This document shows, one piece after another, positions 23,481-37,046 of a stretch of DNA of 64,000 nucleotides (within the stretch, counting starts at the first letter, position 1; each line of letters starts with the position of its first letter). The position numbers and the translations under genes were made by a program. Source of the DNA: Impatiens glandulifera (lineage: Eukaryota; Streptophyta; Magnoliopsida; Ericales; Balsaminaceae); the NCBI RefSeq assembly GCF_907164915.1, contig NC_061864.1, positions 11,415,889-11,479,888 of the forward strand, read 5' to 3'. The notes beneath the pieces are model-generated. The model ran no database searches, was not told the DNA's origin, and was given only the letters and a program-made list of their open reading frames with translations.

Positions 23481-25427
23481 ATGGAAGTTCGTCTCAATCC
23501 AACGGTTGATCATTCCTCCGTCCCACAACGGCAGCAACATCAATCTTCGCCGTCGAAGCAGCCTAAAGCTCCACCCTGTTCCGTCGATACTTCTTCTGTC
23601 TCCTTAAGGTCTTATTTATTCATTTTCTTACTGTTCTTTCATTATTCGTGTGATGGAGAAAGAAAAGAGCAATCCTTTAAAATATCTGTTTGGTTTTATG
23701 CTTGCAGGCTCCAGAAAGAATTAATGGCTCTCATGGTAAAACAACAACCTATTCCTTCAATCTGTCTGTTTTCCTGTTGATTTCTGTCTTTATGACACTG
23801 AACATAATAACTGCAACTGGATTTTGAATATTAATATTTATTTGGGATTAAATAAAGAAGCAGCACTTCAACCTGTTCCTGCTGCAGCTTTTGATAGTTT
23901 CTTAAACTAGTTGGTGTAGAATGAAGAAAAGAGGCCCCTTGAGTATAAGATATTGAAATGATTTCATGTGGGTTTTTCATACAATTGTCCAAGCTGAATC
24001 CAAGAGATTAGTACAGATTTTGCTCAAACCTTACAAAAACAAAATAGAAAACTTAAACTAAGATGTCATTTACTGCCTTCTTTTCATGAAGGCTCTTTGC
24101 CTATTTATTTAGACTAGACCTGTAGTTCATAATTATTATAAACGCCATAAGGTAGAATAAATTCATGGGAAGTCAGTATTATTGTTTCTTAATTTTAGTG
24201 TTGAAAGATTTTTAGAGAACTATGTGAGTGGTTAGGAGGAATAGGACTTCTACATGTTAGATTAGAAAGTTTATTGTAAATCTTAAGGAATTATTTCTTC
24301 TTGAACTAAGAAGTCAAATTGAAAAAGCAATGAACTTTGATTAACTAGCTAGTTTAAGATGAGTATGTACAGAAGGATGATATATCCATATTGATGTCTA
24401 AATATTCCTTGAATCCCATTTTAAAGTAGTCTTAATTATTTGGGGTGAGTTTTAAGGAAGGAAGGAAGGAAGGTGTGCTTTGTTTTTTATGGAAAATTCC
24501 CTTCAAAAGTAGTGATGTTGGGTTAAAGAGAAGAATTTTGATTAGAAAAAGGTAGCAAAAAGAAAGAAAAAAGTTAAAAGTGTATAGTTGAGACTTCAGA
24601 GATTGTAATGTTAAAATGAAATTGAATTTAATCTATGATTGGAATTTGAACTTCTTTTATTGTTGTTACACAGATGAGTTGTGGAGATGGTGTATCTGCT
24701 TTTCCTGAGGGTGAGTGCATCTTCAACTGGACAGGTACAATTGATGGTGGTAAAGGAACAGTGTATGAGGGTTTATCATATAAACTCTCTTTGTGTTTCC
24801 CTTTGGATTACCCTTTTAAGCCACCTCAGGTGAAGTTTCAAACTATGTGCTTCCATCCGAATGTCGATCAATTTGGCAATATATGTCTTGACATTCTTCA
24901 GGTATGAATTTATTTTATTTTATTTTCAGTATTATCACTAATAATGAATGTTGTTCCCCACATTCTTATGTAACTAACAGGACAAATGGTCATCAGCTTA
25001 TGATGTTAGAACCATTCTGTTGTCAATTCAAAGCCTTTTGGGAGGTTTGGAAAAGTTTTAATGCTTCATAGCTTTCACTTATTATTGAATTATCAAGTCT
25101 TGTTAATAATTGAAAGTAAAAAAATTGCAGAGCCCAACAATGAAAGCCCTCTAAATAGCAATGCAGCAACTTTATGGAAACATGAAAAAGGTCAGTACTG
25201 TTCACTTCTTCTTTATATAATGATTACATTAGTCTTGTTTGATCTAGGGTTATTTGAATAAACATAAGTTATTATTTTACAAATAACCTAGGTTATTTGG
25301 GTAAAAAGACATTAGTTTGGTTGATTATTTGAATGATCTAGTGATTAGTTTTTCATTGAAAAATGGTGCAGAGTATAGAAAAATGGTTATAAAAGAGCAT
25401 TCATCTGGACAAATAATGGAGAGCTGA
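23481..25427 (+). CDS. UBC19/UBC20: Ubiquitin-conjugating enzyme E2, UBC19/UBC20 (E2-C) type, 187 aa
   Basis: Six exons join in frame: 23481-23608, 23708-23735, 24674-24901, 24981-25044, 25131-25190, 25372-25427. A disordered N-terminus of about 40 residues precedes the UBC fold (about 43-180). The active-site segment reads [15 protein letters not shown] with the catalytic Cys at 123 and the HPN triad at 113-115. [20 protein letters not shown] and [11 protein letters not shown] follow, as in E2-C proteins. Family members charge ubiquitin and pass it to the anaphase-promoting complex to destroy mitotic cyclins. The C-terminus ends shortly after the KEYRKMV helix with HSSGQIMES. Exon 2 is only 28 bases and is followed by a 938-bp intron. 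Confidence is high because the frame closes over all six exons. Confidence 0.95.
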
Positions 25428-28400
25428 TTAACACAAGTTTGTTTCTTCTTCTTCTTCTTCTTTGCTCTGTACTTTTATGCTTGAACATCTGAAATATATA
25501 TAAATTTGCTCTTCCCTGAGAAAAAAAACTAAGGGGTAGTAGCCAAATTAGGCAAAATCATATACAAGTTGTAAATTTCCTTGAATAATATGTTTTATTG
25601 CAATATTAGAGATAAAATCTCAATATTAAACGATTCTTAACTTTACGACATCATCTTTTTCATTTTTTTGTATTGTCTCATTGTTAATTTATGAACATAT
25701 TGCTTTTGGAACTGTTGATTAGTAAATGTTTAGTTGATAATACTTGAAATTGAAATATTAATAAGTTTATGGTTTCTCATCGGAAACGATACTATCATTA
25801 CCCTATTGAAGCTCGCTGAATATGTATTTTTTTTTGGAAATTTACTCCATTTTTTATATTTTCTCCAAAATACCTTTATTTATTTTTATAAATTTTAAAT
25901 ACAAAAGGATGTTATAATAATTCAATAAATTCAAAACTTAATTAATTTTTTTTTTTCATTTATCTAAGTTTTTTTAACATGAAACAAGTTCTTACACGTT
26001 ATACTAAACTTAATCCACCTCGCGAAACGTTAAGCCCCTTGTTTCACGAAAAAGGCAATTTCGTCAAAAAATAAAATAAAAGACCACGAAAACAATTAAA
26101 ATTATATTTTGTCACCACCTCAAATAAGTCATTCTTTGAGGTCATTTACTCAAATTTTCGATAAAAAAACAAAACGTAGTTTATTTGGAGATGAGTGATG
26201 AGAGAATCAAAAGCATGCTCCACCACAATTCAAGTTCCAACAAAAGTTATTGTCAGATTATGTACCTCACTATGAATACATTCTAAAACATTTTTAATCG
26301 CTACTAAATAATAAAAATCGATTAAAACTCGAAATAAAACAAAAGTTGTTTCTAATATGATTAGAATAAAAAATCAAAACCTAAGTAGTGGTTAAAGTAT
26401 AGTTATCATAATTGCACGGGCATAATATAATATAAAGATATGGAGTTTATAATGGTTGTTGTTTAGCAAAAAAGAAGGATAGAAAATGATTGTTAATGAT
26501 CACAATTATTGCAAAACCCTAGCTTAATTACTTGTTAAAACAAAAGTATAAATAATCTTAATAATAATATTGAGAATAAAAACATTACTTTGGGCGTGGG
26601 AGTGATTGAATTATTATACTGTTTTAGTATTTAATAACATTATCCATCAAGTGGACACAAAATAATACAAGTTTATTAAATCAGATTCCTTTTCTTCTCC
26701 TCCTATCTTATATTATGATGTTCTTACACTTGTGGATGAGTTTAAAGAAAGTATTCTATAAAATTGGTTTGGATAGAAGTGCTCTTAATTAATAATGAAA
26801 AAGTACATACCATTATTGATTGATCTCGAGGTTGATGAGAAAATATATTAATGTATAAGAAAAACAATAGTTGAACTTTAAACAAATTCATTAGCTAGGG
26901 AAAAAAAAGTTTCGTTTAATAGACTAAAAGTCAAAATTACAATCCTTAGTAAGAACTCTCTAAATTAAAATTGGGTCATATAACTAATGTGTTTCTATCA
27001 ACTTTTTAAATTGAAAAAAAAGGAAAGAAGTATAATTTGAGTTGTGTGTTGTTAAATAGAAAATGAATTAACAGAAATATATTATATTACATATTTGTGA
27101 TTTAACATTTTCTTTATGAATAAATATTTTTAATTTAAAAAACTAGTTAAACTTTAATTGTACACTTAATAAAATCAAATTTGAATAGCCACTTCAACTT
27201 AAAACATCTTTAATATAAACTAAATATAAATTTTTTTATTTTGCACAAAAAAATTTACTTAGAACTAGTTTGTTGGGTTGAAATTTAAACATTTTCTAAT
27301 GGATATTGTAATTTTTTTAATACTTTTTTAGAACCATTTGCTCTCTTATTTTTAGAAGATCTTCTTGTGCAGAGGCATAACTTAATTGATCTCATTTGGC
27401 TCAATTAAACCATTGAACTAACTTTTTTTTTTTAATTTTTTTATAAAAAATTACAGATTTTATGAATTGAGTTATATATAGGCACTATTTTCTCAAGAAA
27501 AGTAAAATCCAATTTCCAGTACTACTACTACCTACCAGCCTTTCATATGAGATTCGTATGACTCAACAAACTTTAGATTTGACCATAAAAAAAACACATG
27601 TAAAATAATAATTATATTATTGAAAGGAGATTCGTATGCCGCTGTCTCGTTCATATTATTATCATAATAATATATAATATATATACACCACGATACGACC
27701 CCCCATATAAAATACAATTGGGAAATTATTAAAATACACTAGCGAGAGAGACAGAGAGAATGTTTTGTTGGACCTTGTTTGATGTTTGGGTTATTTCGGA
27801 TTTTGCTATTGCTTTTATGAAAGAAAAAAGTTGTTTGATAAAACTAATAAATTATTATAATATTTTTTTTTATATTTAAAATTAAAATTAAAATTTATAA
27901 ATAATATTAAGATATTTTGGTTGCTAAATTAAGTAATAGGATGATTAAAAGAAGAATTTTTGTTTAAAAGAAATAGCTCATTTGATATTTGATTTTTAAG
28001 TTTTTTTTATTACAAACTTCAGTTAATTTGTAATAAGATATCCTATTAGTTATTTCTTTTCAACCATGTTTGAATTGAAATGTTGAAAAAAAAGAGATAC
28101 ATATATGAATTTCAATAAAAATTCCAAAATCTAACCCATATAATAATAAAATAAAATAAAAACAGGAGAGACAGTTCAACTTTTACGTGTCTACTACTAC
28201 TATCAGTTTACATTATTCAAATATTGGAGTTGGAACTTGAAAGAGGAAAAAGAAAAAGAAAAAGAAAGGCAAATAAAAATTAAAAAGAAGATTCTTACTT
28301 CACTTAAAGGCTGCTTCTTCTTCTTCTTCATAATCCATTTTTTTTTTTAAATATTAACACCTCCTTTCTTCTCTTCCTGCTTCATAATATATATAGTTTA

Positions 28401-29514
28401 TAAGTGTTATGCAATTTGCAAATCCTTCAAAATCAGCAATATATAATATAAGATCAAATCTTTAATGTGAATTAAAACAGACGGCCAATTGCATGGAGTA
28501 ATACTTCATAACACAATAAAATGATGAAGTTATGACTTATGTATGTATGATCAGGTGATAATTAAACCCAAATAACCAAAACCAAACAAGATCTACCTTG
28601 TTTTTCAAATAACTTCTTCTTGCACTGTTGTTGCACATGACCATCCAAATAATTAAACCCCATTAATCAGAATCAATAGTTCAATTTCACCCTTTAAAAT
28701 CTGATCTGTCACCTATTCTATTGTGGTCAATTATTGTCTGGCTAAATTGATGTTATTTCTGATTTTTATAACTAAAAACAGTTTCCAAACAGGATTGTAA
28801 CAAAAATGGAAGTAAATAAAGAAGTCAAAAGAGAATCATTGCCCACACACACCTGTTTGTTTGGATTATTAAGACTAGACTAGACTAGACTAGCCTAGTC
28901 ATACATCAAGGGTCAAATATATGGGGAAGGAGCAAAACCAATAGTCAAACACCATAATCATTAAGGAACAAAAACCCTTTCTCTAGTCTAGTCTAGGCTA
29001 AGCCAAGGGCATATCTCTGGGCTGGGGGCAGTGGGGAACCACCACAAAGATACGTTTTCCTCCTCCGTACAACCAACCACAACAAAGTCCCAAACTCTCC
29101 GGACCCTCAACAACCGGTTCTCCCCTTAAATTACTTAACTACCCCCTCATGGTTTTCCAAATTGTCTGTCGGTCCACCTACAACCAATTATGGGGGATGG
29201 GGGGGGTCATTTTTCCTTCTCACAACTATCTTCCCCTTAACCCTCATTTCTTTCCATTTCTATTATTATTATTTTGCTGTTCACAACAACCACCATGATA
29301 ATAGAATATAGACAGACCCCCACATCCTAAAGCCTAATGATAAATGACAGCTTGTGCCCACAAAGATAAGAATGCTACTGCTGCTGCTGTTCATTTACAT
29401 TTGTATTTTATACACATATATAATACCCAAATAAGGTAAAAAGAGAAACCATATTAACTAGGAATATGCGAGAAGAGTGTGCTGGTTTACCTTATTTTCT
29501 TACAGACCCTTTTT
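25428..29514. other. Intergenic region between the E2 and patatin-like genes
   Basis: AT-rich to about 28.8 kb with no gene. At 28870-29000 there are inverted stretches built on ACTAGACTAG. From about 29000 to 29330 the sequence is unusually C-rich and AT-poor, yet has no open frame; it lies downstream of the minus-strand patatin gene and could be its 3' region or an unrecognised regulatory region. Confidence 0.4.
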
Positions 29515-31393
29515 TTACATGTTGTGGGGCTGGGGGGCAGCTTGTTTGAATACAACAGTAGGAGCAATTCTGCAACTCCTCCTCTCATGCTCCAGAACAA
29601 GTTCTTCAGCAAACCGGTCTAGTTTCTCAGAATTGCTTTCCATACTTATCTTCTTCCCTCCAAACATCACTGATTCAACATTCTTCTGCTTCAACATTTC
29701 ATCTCCAACTCCCGATAATATCTTCACATTGCTTGAACTACCGTCTGTGTCTACGTTCGCCCCACACCTCCCCAAACTAGACCCATTTGCCTGTTAGTAA
29801 TAAGTAAGTCAACATCACACAAATCCTCTCATTAGTCTCAGAATGAAAACACCACACGATAAATAACACAAATCACATATATTAACATCCAGATTCAATT
29901 TCAGGTGCCAGCTCTGAATTGTTAATCGTTTAAGAGGGGAACAAAGACTGGGAACGAAATAAAATCACAGAACTAGGCAACAATTATTCCCCATCCTGAA
30001 ATTGCAAAGGACAAAACATAATCCCTTGGCCAGACACCAGCCTGGCTAGTGCTGTCTGATGCACCCAGCTAGGCCAAATGACATCAACCATCTGAATGCA
30101 ATTAATGCGTATTTATCTAAACCCAATTGCCTCAATGGCTAGCTAGTTAGTTAGCTAGATAGCTAGAGCCTAGATCGATAGCATTTGATGATTACGGAGG
30201 AGGAGGAGGAGGAGGAGGAGGGAAGGGAAGCATACCTGAACACGGACATAGTTACCGGAGGAGCGGCTTTGCCCAAAAGCCATGGCCACCGCATGGTCGA
30301 CCAAGTCAGCCGACCCATCGCTGGAGATACGAGCCATTGGTCGGGCCCAGTCCTTGGCCTTCCACTCTTTGACCTGATCCAAAGTATAGCTGTCTTCCAG
30401 AAGTTGACCGCTTCCTAATGAAAGGACCAAAATGTCCTCCACCCCTCGTACGAAGGGAAATTCCTGTTTGTTGTGCAGCACGTGTGTAATCGCCGCCGCC
30501 GTTGGGTTGCTCATAGTCAGTCTTCCGTCTACAGCCAGGCACTTCTTCTTTCCGTCTATTGACTTCATTGAAACCGGCTCAAAAACTCCCGGTTCAGCAG
30601 AGGTCGCTCTGCATACCTCCCACAGCGGGAAATCGAAGCTATCAGTCTCCAGCGCATCAGCTCGGGAGAATAGGAAAGGCGCCGAACTTGAGAGGTCGTA
30701 ACAGGGAATCAGAACTGGCTTCAACGTGTCCTTCAGCGTTAAGTTCCTTCCATTCTCTGTAAACAATTCCTTCATCGTCTTCTCCAACTCTAAAGTCTCC
30801 GACGTCCCACTTGAAGAACCGCCGTTCCCGAAACCACAGCTAAATAGTTGCCGAACACTTTTCCGTCCGCCTGACTTCGAACCAGTCGACGACGACGAAG
30901 AAGAAGAAGAAGTATAGAACTTCCTTCCCTGCGCCGCTAGGAACTTCCACGTGTCACTGGCCTCGGAAATCGGACGGCGACGGTCCTTCGTTCCAAAGAG
31001 CATCGCCGTGAATATCCCTCCTACGCCAGCTCCAGTCGCGACGTCGATGTAATCGGCGATTCTGGCGTCCGGATTACCCGATTTTGTTCTTAATACATTT
31101 TCAAGGTAGCCTAATGCTTTCCCGGGAAGGATACTCCGCATTCCGCTTCCGTCAATGCTGAGAATGCAGATTTTCCCTCTCTGATACTTAATAGACTGGA
31201 CGCCATTATCTACGGCGGTAGGCGTGGATAGTCCCGACCTCGGTTGGTTCGGCGGCGGTGACGAGATCTGTTTCGGAATCCAGAGCTTCCGATCGTCATA
31301 TCCGAATAGGAACTTACTCTCTAGGATAGAGAAAATCTCGTAAGTAAGCTTATCTGTATCGATTATCGGCTGCTCTTCTTCCATTTCCGCCAT
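29515..31393 (-). CDS. PLP: Type III patatin-like protein (pPLA-III), 477 aa
   Basis: Two exons: 31393-30236 and 29790-29515 (minus strand), phase 0 junction after VRVQ. Domain order: an N-terminal leader, then the patatin domain with oxyanion-type DGSGMR (81-86), the nucleophile elbow, which reads GAGVG (121-125) instead of GXSXG, and the DG dyad element VDGRLTMSNP (Asp289-Gly290). The second exon encodes EEMLKQ/NVESVMFGGKKI-type C-terminal family blocks and a Pro/His-rich end. Replacement of the GXSXG serine is typical of plant type III pPLAs (PLP6-9 group), which are linked to lipid turnover, cell elongation and cellulose or lignin content. Ser-rich (about 162-169) and Gly/Ser-rich (about 189-197) insertions are low-complexity. 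The intron starts next to a GGA microsatellite (30196-30222). Confidence 0.95.
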
Positions 31394-31780
31394 TAATAAT
31401 TCCTCAATAGGAACTAACTTACAAATGCAATTTGTTCTTATAATAATAATAATAATAATAGTCTCGACAGCTTTGATTTACCTCGGAACTGCTGCAGCCA
31501 TTGGAAGTTGAGATAAAATTTGCATTAATAGCATCGATCATAGCCCCAAACATCTCCTAAAAATTTGATAATTCCATTTTCTTCGAAATCTATTCCAAAT
31601 GAGCTTCAGTTATATATATGTAACGCTGCTATCCACATTTCCTCTGAGAAAGAGAGAAAATCATGCAAAGCTCGTTAAACATCATATATATATATATGGA
31701 TGCGATCAAGGTGAGAAGGTTAAGAACAGCGGAGGACGGCGGCGGTGACGGCGGCGGCGGCGGCGAGAGGAGGTGAAGAA
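31394..31780 (-). promoter_or_regulatory. 5' leader of the patatin-like gene, probably spliced
   Basis: On the minus strand a donor GTAAATC at about 31481 follows GCAGTTCCGAG, and an acceptor TTAG lies about 20 bases before the start codon, so a short 5' UTR intron is likely. A GGC trinucleotide run (about 31738-31766) lies in the leader or promoter. A CT-rich stretch follows at 31920-31940. Confidence 0.4.
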
Positions 31781-31959
31781 GAGAAGAGAAGAGAAGAGGT
31801 GTGAAGCATATGAATCAGTTATAAAGAATCTGAAAATGCAGAAAATATGACAAAACGATATTTATTTAAACAGGTGGAGACGACGATGCCTAGGGAGTGA
31901 GTCGGGACCTATTTCACACTTTTCTCTCTCTCTCTTTCACTCGTGTGAAATTCTTAATT

Positions 31960-34900
31960 AAAGCCTTGTTTGTTTGGTGTTTCATCCTGCATTATTTGAA
32001 TGTAATCCAAATAAAAATAATTTCTATTTTATTTTTATTAATTTAACATTATAATCTAAATAAATCATTCTTTTTTTTTTTAAATAAAATCAAATTTAAC
32101 TCATATAATATCTTCTTCTAATAACTCCATATGATTCTTACCAAACTTAAATATTTGATTATTAAATTTAACAACTTGTTTGATGTGAATTATTTTAATT
32201 AAGAATTTATTAATATTTTTAAAAACAATTATCAATAAATTATTTTTCTTTTATATAATTTTAAACAATATTACGTAATATGATATAAACAATAATAATA
32301 ATAATTTAAAATAATACAAATAGTTTCATTGATTTATTTTAATAATATATATTACATTATATAATCATTTTTTAAATAATAGAAAAATATTTAAATAACA
32401 TAATATATTTTCACTATAAAAATAACCACAACATAATCAAACATTACCCTATTTATCTATTATCAATCACACAACTTAATTCACTAAATAAATATTATAT
32501 TTTTAAAAAATAATTATCTTTGTTTATATTCATTAACTTTAATATTTTTATAAATTATTTTTAATATACTTAACATTTTAATATATATATATATATATAA
32601 ATATTTACAAAATAAAACCCTTTCTCGAAATTACCACTCATTATTTTTACAAAATCACTATCCAATAAAACTTAATTAAAAGAAGGCTTGTGAATTTTTT
32701 TTTTCACAGAATTTATTTTTATCTTCTCAACTGCTCATTTTCTTCCCTTAAGTTATTTTAATTTTACTTTATTAACCACATTCAATCACTATTTCTCATA
32801 ATTTAAATAATTAATTAAATTAATAAGAAAAAATCATTTTATATTAATTATTTTAAACTATTTAAAATAATATTTTACTATTTATTCAAATAATCACTTT
32901 AATATAAAATAAAATTTTATAAAAACAACCCCAAAATGACTAAATAACTCAAGATTAAATAAGATGAGCTCGCAATCATCCTAACATGTGCCTGAAATTT
33001 ATATTTTAATGTTATTTCCTCCATGAAAATGTTTAAAATATTATTCAAATAATTTGATAATCTCCTCAAAAATTTGTCAATGTGTATAAGAATATATCAT
33101 GTCACATATTTGCTAATACAAAAATGATTTCCTTAAAGTTTATAAGGGAGACTACTTTATTTCAAATGGAGGTGTGGTTTCAATTGGAAAAACTGAATTG
33201 CAAACCCACATTTTAAATTTAAAATTTAAATTTCTTTCATTAAAGAATTGTAAAAAGAGTGGAATATAAAAAAGTAATAAACAAACTAAAAGAAAAGGAA
33301 TATTTTTTTTTCTTTATAATGATAGTGATTCAAAATTTGAGTTGTATTTTAATTAGTTATTGAGTAAGGTATTTTTTTTTTTAGAGAGAGATCTAACTTT
33401 GAATAAAAATAAATATATAATATATTTTTTTGTTTAGTATTTTATTTAAATAAGATAATATTATAAAATATATACTTTAATTATATATATATATATATTA
33501 ATAAATTTAATATAAATTTTCTGTTCAAATTTTAAATATTTATAATTTTTGTCTATATTGAATAAAGGTTGCATTAAGTACATTATACACTTAAACATTA
33601 TACATGCAACACATTCTAACCCAAATATTTAAATTCATGGAGTTTAGTCATTCAAACATTGATTCAAATTTTCTTTTCATTTTTGCATTTTATTATGGTT
33701 GTTTCAAATAAAATATTAAGTACTCACATTATTATAATTTGTATGCATATTTAAAATATAATTATAAAATAAAAAATGACTAAAAATATTAAATTAGTCA
33801 CTCCAAGACAATGTCAATACATATTTCTACGTAAAAATAACCACATTTGAAGAAGAGAATGGATAGACCGATGGAATTCTTTTCTCTATTTTCGTATCTC
33901 GACCTAGTTTCACTTATTGACATCTATAACTATTTCTACCATTTTTATTTTATTTATTTTTTAAATAAATAAGAATTAGTATAATACCTACATCATTAAT
34001 TCCGCTTAAACTCAAAGCGCTATAACTATCTTTATCAATGATATGAAGTTTATTAATTATTAATATTTTTTATTTAATCTATATATATATATATATATTG
34101 AAAATAGTGACAAATTTATTTTCCATTGAGTTTGGTAGACTCACATCCTTCAAACAACAATAATAATAATAAATTGAATGATATTTAAATCAATATATAG
34201 GTAATTTGAAGTTGCTCCATATATATATACTTTGATTTTGTTCCATGTAAATTAGAAATAATTTTAAATGTTATGAACCTAAATTTATTTAAATGGTTGT
34301 CTACCTATCATATTCAATTAATTTAATTTTGAAATCTTTTTATTCAAAGAACACTATTCTTTTCTTCTTCTTTAGAGCCTTCCTAGCTGGTAGATGAGGA
34401 CCACAATCTGATGACTAGACCAAAGTTACAAGTTCTCTTAAAATAACCCGTGATCAAACAAACAGATTAAGGATTGGTAGGATTGAATTTATAAGTACCA
34501 AAATGAGTTATGAATCTTATGATTACATAATAAATTATTACATTAATTTTAACAAATAAATTATAACAATAATTAAAATTAAAAATATATAAATTGAAAC
34601 AATTAAAAGTATTAAACATACTCACTATTAGTCATTCAAATAAGCGGAATACTATCAACTATATATAAAAACAAATAAAATAAATTGTCATTAATTAAGA
34701 TGAATCAAATTAGTCGTCCTTAAAATCCAAATAACTAATGTCAAACAAGGCCTCTACTATTCTAGTGGGGGCGGCGGGAGTTAGATGGGATCCACGTAGG
34801 CACGTATATGCGGGTTCATTTCAATCTGCACGTAGCCATGTAGTTGTCTGTAAAATATTAATAATTATTTTTGTATACCAACTTATTAATATTTTTTATA

Positions 34901-35050
34901 ATATTATATCTTAAACATGGTTTAATTCCTAATTTTGAATGATTATAAATGATAACTTTAATGATTCAGTGTTTTAAGTATAATTCAAACTTAATACTTC
35001 AATCTTTAAGGAATGAAACTCTTTTCACTTTAAGATAATAATTTTGTGTT
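31960..35050. other. AT-rich intergenic region
   Basis: No gene. It opens with AGCCTTGTTTGTTTGG (about 31962), and an inverted relative CAAACAAGGCCTC occurs at 34744-34756; this is the style of Tourist/Harbinger-like termini, but I cannot show that they bound one element. Contains several TA microsatellites. Confidence 0.35.
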
Positions 35051-35054
35051 ACTC

Positions 35055-35620
35055 ATCTATATCTATATATGCTTAATTTTTAAAGCGTTCGAATTGTCAG
35101 ATTGAGAGCTGTGATTAATTTGGATATATATGTGAGAGTAAGTGGAAACTTGGGTCGGATTGTGGGTTGACCCGCCCATAAACTTAAAACGGTTAAAAAT
35201 AAAATTAAAAATGCTATAAGTATGGTTCAAATTTGCAACCTAACAAAATAAGTAAAACCTTTTAACCAACTAGGCTAATAACACTTTATGTTTTAAATTA
35301 AACACCAAATTTGATGAACGTGGGACATTTTAACAATATAAGTTCAACTTTTTAACTAACTAATTAATCTATATATATATATAATGATGCTTAATTTTTA
35401 AAGTGTCCGGATTGCTGGGTCAAGAGCTGTGGTTAATTTGAATATATATGTGAGAGTAAATGGATACTTAGGTCGGATTGTGGGTTGACCCGCCCATAAA
35501 CTTAAAAAAGTTAAAAATAAAATTAAAAATGTTATCACATTTTTACCGTAATATTTTTTTTTACAGTTTTTTATATTATTACTCGTACAAATGCACGAGA
35601 TACATGCTACTTTTAGGTTC
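35055..35620 (+). mobile_element. Second cluster of the Helitron-like repeat, with a 3' hairpin
   Basis: Two units begin at about 35067 and 35382 and match the units at 5.4-6.2 kb, including the GGGTTGACCCGCCCATAAA block. The second unit departs after AAAATGTTATC and ends with a small hairpin, CTCGTACAAATGCACGAG (35582-35599), followed by ATACATGCTACT. A 5' TC-TATATA start, no inverted termini, and a hairpin about 10 bases from the end are Helitron traits; the expected CTRR end is imperfect (CTAC). Confidence 0.5.
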
Positions 35621-36565
35621 CTTAATTTTAATCAACTAGGAAATAAATTGATTTGTCTGATTCATTGTTTGATTTTATCATATTAATTTAAATATATCTA
35701 TTAAGAAATCTTTCATTCATTTCTACTATTTTATCTCATAAATGTTCATATAATTATATTATTCATTCTTTTATAATAAAAATAACCTTGAAATAATCTT
35801 CTCTTAAGAACTTACGATAATTTATGCATTAATTTTTTTTAAATAATGAAAATAATTTTAATTTATTTATTAAAAGAATTATTTAAATAATATAAGTTGA
35901 TTATTTAAAATAAAATATAATTAATAATAATTAAAATAATTTTGTAATAATAATTACAATAATTAATAATAATATAGTGATTTTTATATAATTAATTTTA
36001 AATATTATATATTAAAAAAATATTTTATTAAAATAAAAAATAAAAAAAAGTGATAATTTTATATAAAAAATAACTTTTTAATAAAGATTATAAAAGTTAA
36101 ACATGAAATATTTTAATAAAACAATTAAAAAAAGTATGCAAGGTTATAATATGTGTTATTAGGTAAGATATTATATTTAATTTAAATATTTTTAATTCAT
36201 TATTAGTATATAATATTTTAGAAACTTTATTTGATAATATGTGAGAATTTTTTTTTGTAACTTAGGCGTCTTCGGATCTCTAGTTTTTTAAAAAATCTAG
36301 AGAAATAAAAAAAAAAATAATAATTTGTGATGATTTTGAAAAGATAATAATTATTTTTTTAGTAAAATGACTTAAAAGGTTTTGATATATATATATATAT
36401 ATATATATAAATAATAATTTAAAATAAATGATATTTTAATATTTTGATTAATGAAATGAGTGTTGTAATTGTTGAGAAGTGATTTATTGAAAAATTTATT
36501 TTTGTTAGATTTTTTTAAAATTTTAAAGAGAAACCAGTATTAATGTAAAAAATTTCACCATCTAA

Positions 36566-36568
36566 CTC
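36566..36568. repeat. Left target-site duplication (CTC) of the CACTA element
   Basis: CTC directly before CACTAG; the same CTC follows the right end at 47597-47599. CACTA transposases make 3-bp duplications. Confidence 0.85.
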
Positions 36569-36584
36569 CACTAGTAAAAAAAAG

Positions 36585-37045
36585 ACTTTTACCGACGGTT
36601 TTTCCCGAAGGTTTTGTAAACCTCTCTTAAATACTCCCGAGAGAAACAAATCTTTCGGGATTAAAAATAGATTCCGAGTGGGGTGTAAACCCTTCGGGTT
36701 TATTAATTATTACCGAAAGTTCTACAAAGAACTTTCGTTTTTTACCTTCCCAAAAAACCCAAAAAAATTCTAAGTGTTGGGTGTGGGTTATTTGCGAAGG
36801 TTTTAGGAAAAACCTTCGGTTTTGAAATTCCTTGGTTTTTGAATTGCGAAGGTTTTTCAAAGAACCTTCGGTTTTGCCTTTTTTGAAAATTTCATTTCCG
36901 AAAGTTTTACAAAGAACCTTCGGTTTTGCTCATTAAAAAAAAATTCAAATTTTTGAAAATGGTTTTTCCGAAGGTGTTTTAATAAACCCTCGGTTTTGAC
37001 TAATATCAAAACCAAAAGTTTAATGAAAACCTTCGGCCTCAACCT
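36585..37045. repeat. 5' subterminal repeat region of the CACTA element
   Basis: Several imperfect inverted copies of CCGAAGGTTTT and AACCTTCGG in both orientations, for example around 36608, 36725, 36796, 36848 and 36975. In En/Spm such subterminal motifs bind TNPA and position the two ends. Confidence 0.8.
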
Positions 37046-37046
37046 C

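Noticed and set aside
28873..29000. ACTAGACTAG inverted stretches as a regulatory hairpin
   Set aside because: Low-complexity pentamer repeats with only about 12 paired bases and a loop of about 90; no other support.
30185..30917. Plus-strand frames opposite the patatin exon
   Set aside because: Shadows of a GC-rich coding exon; the minus strand closes a full known protein.
31962..34756. One 2.8-kb Harbinger-like element bounded by AGCCTTGTTTG and CAAACAAGGCC
   Set aside because: The two ends match only over about 12 bases, no target duplication was found, and similar CCTTGTTTGAT words occur elsewhere (about 27773), so they are probably separate repeat ends.
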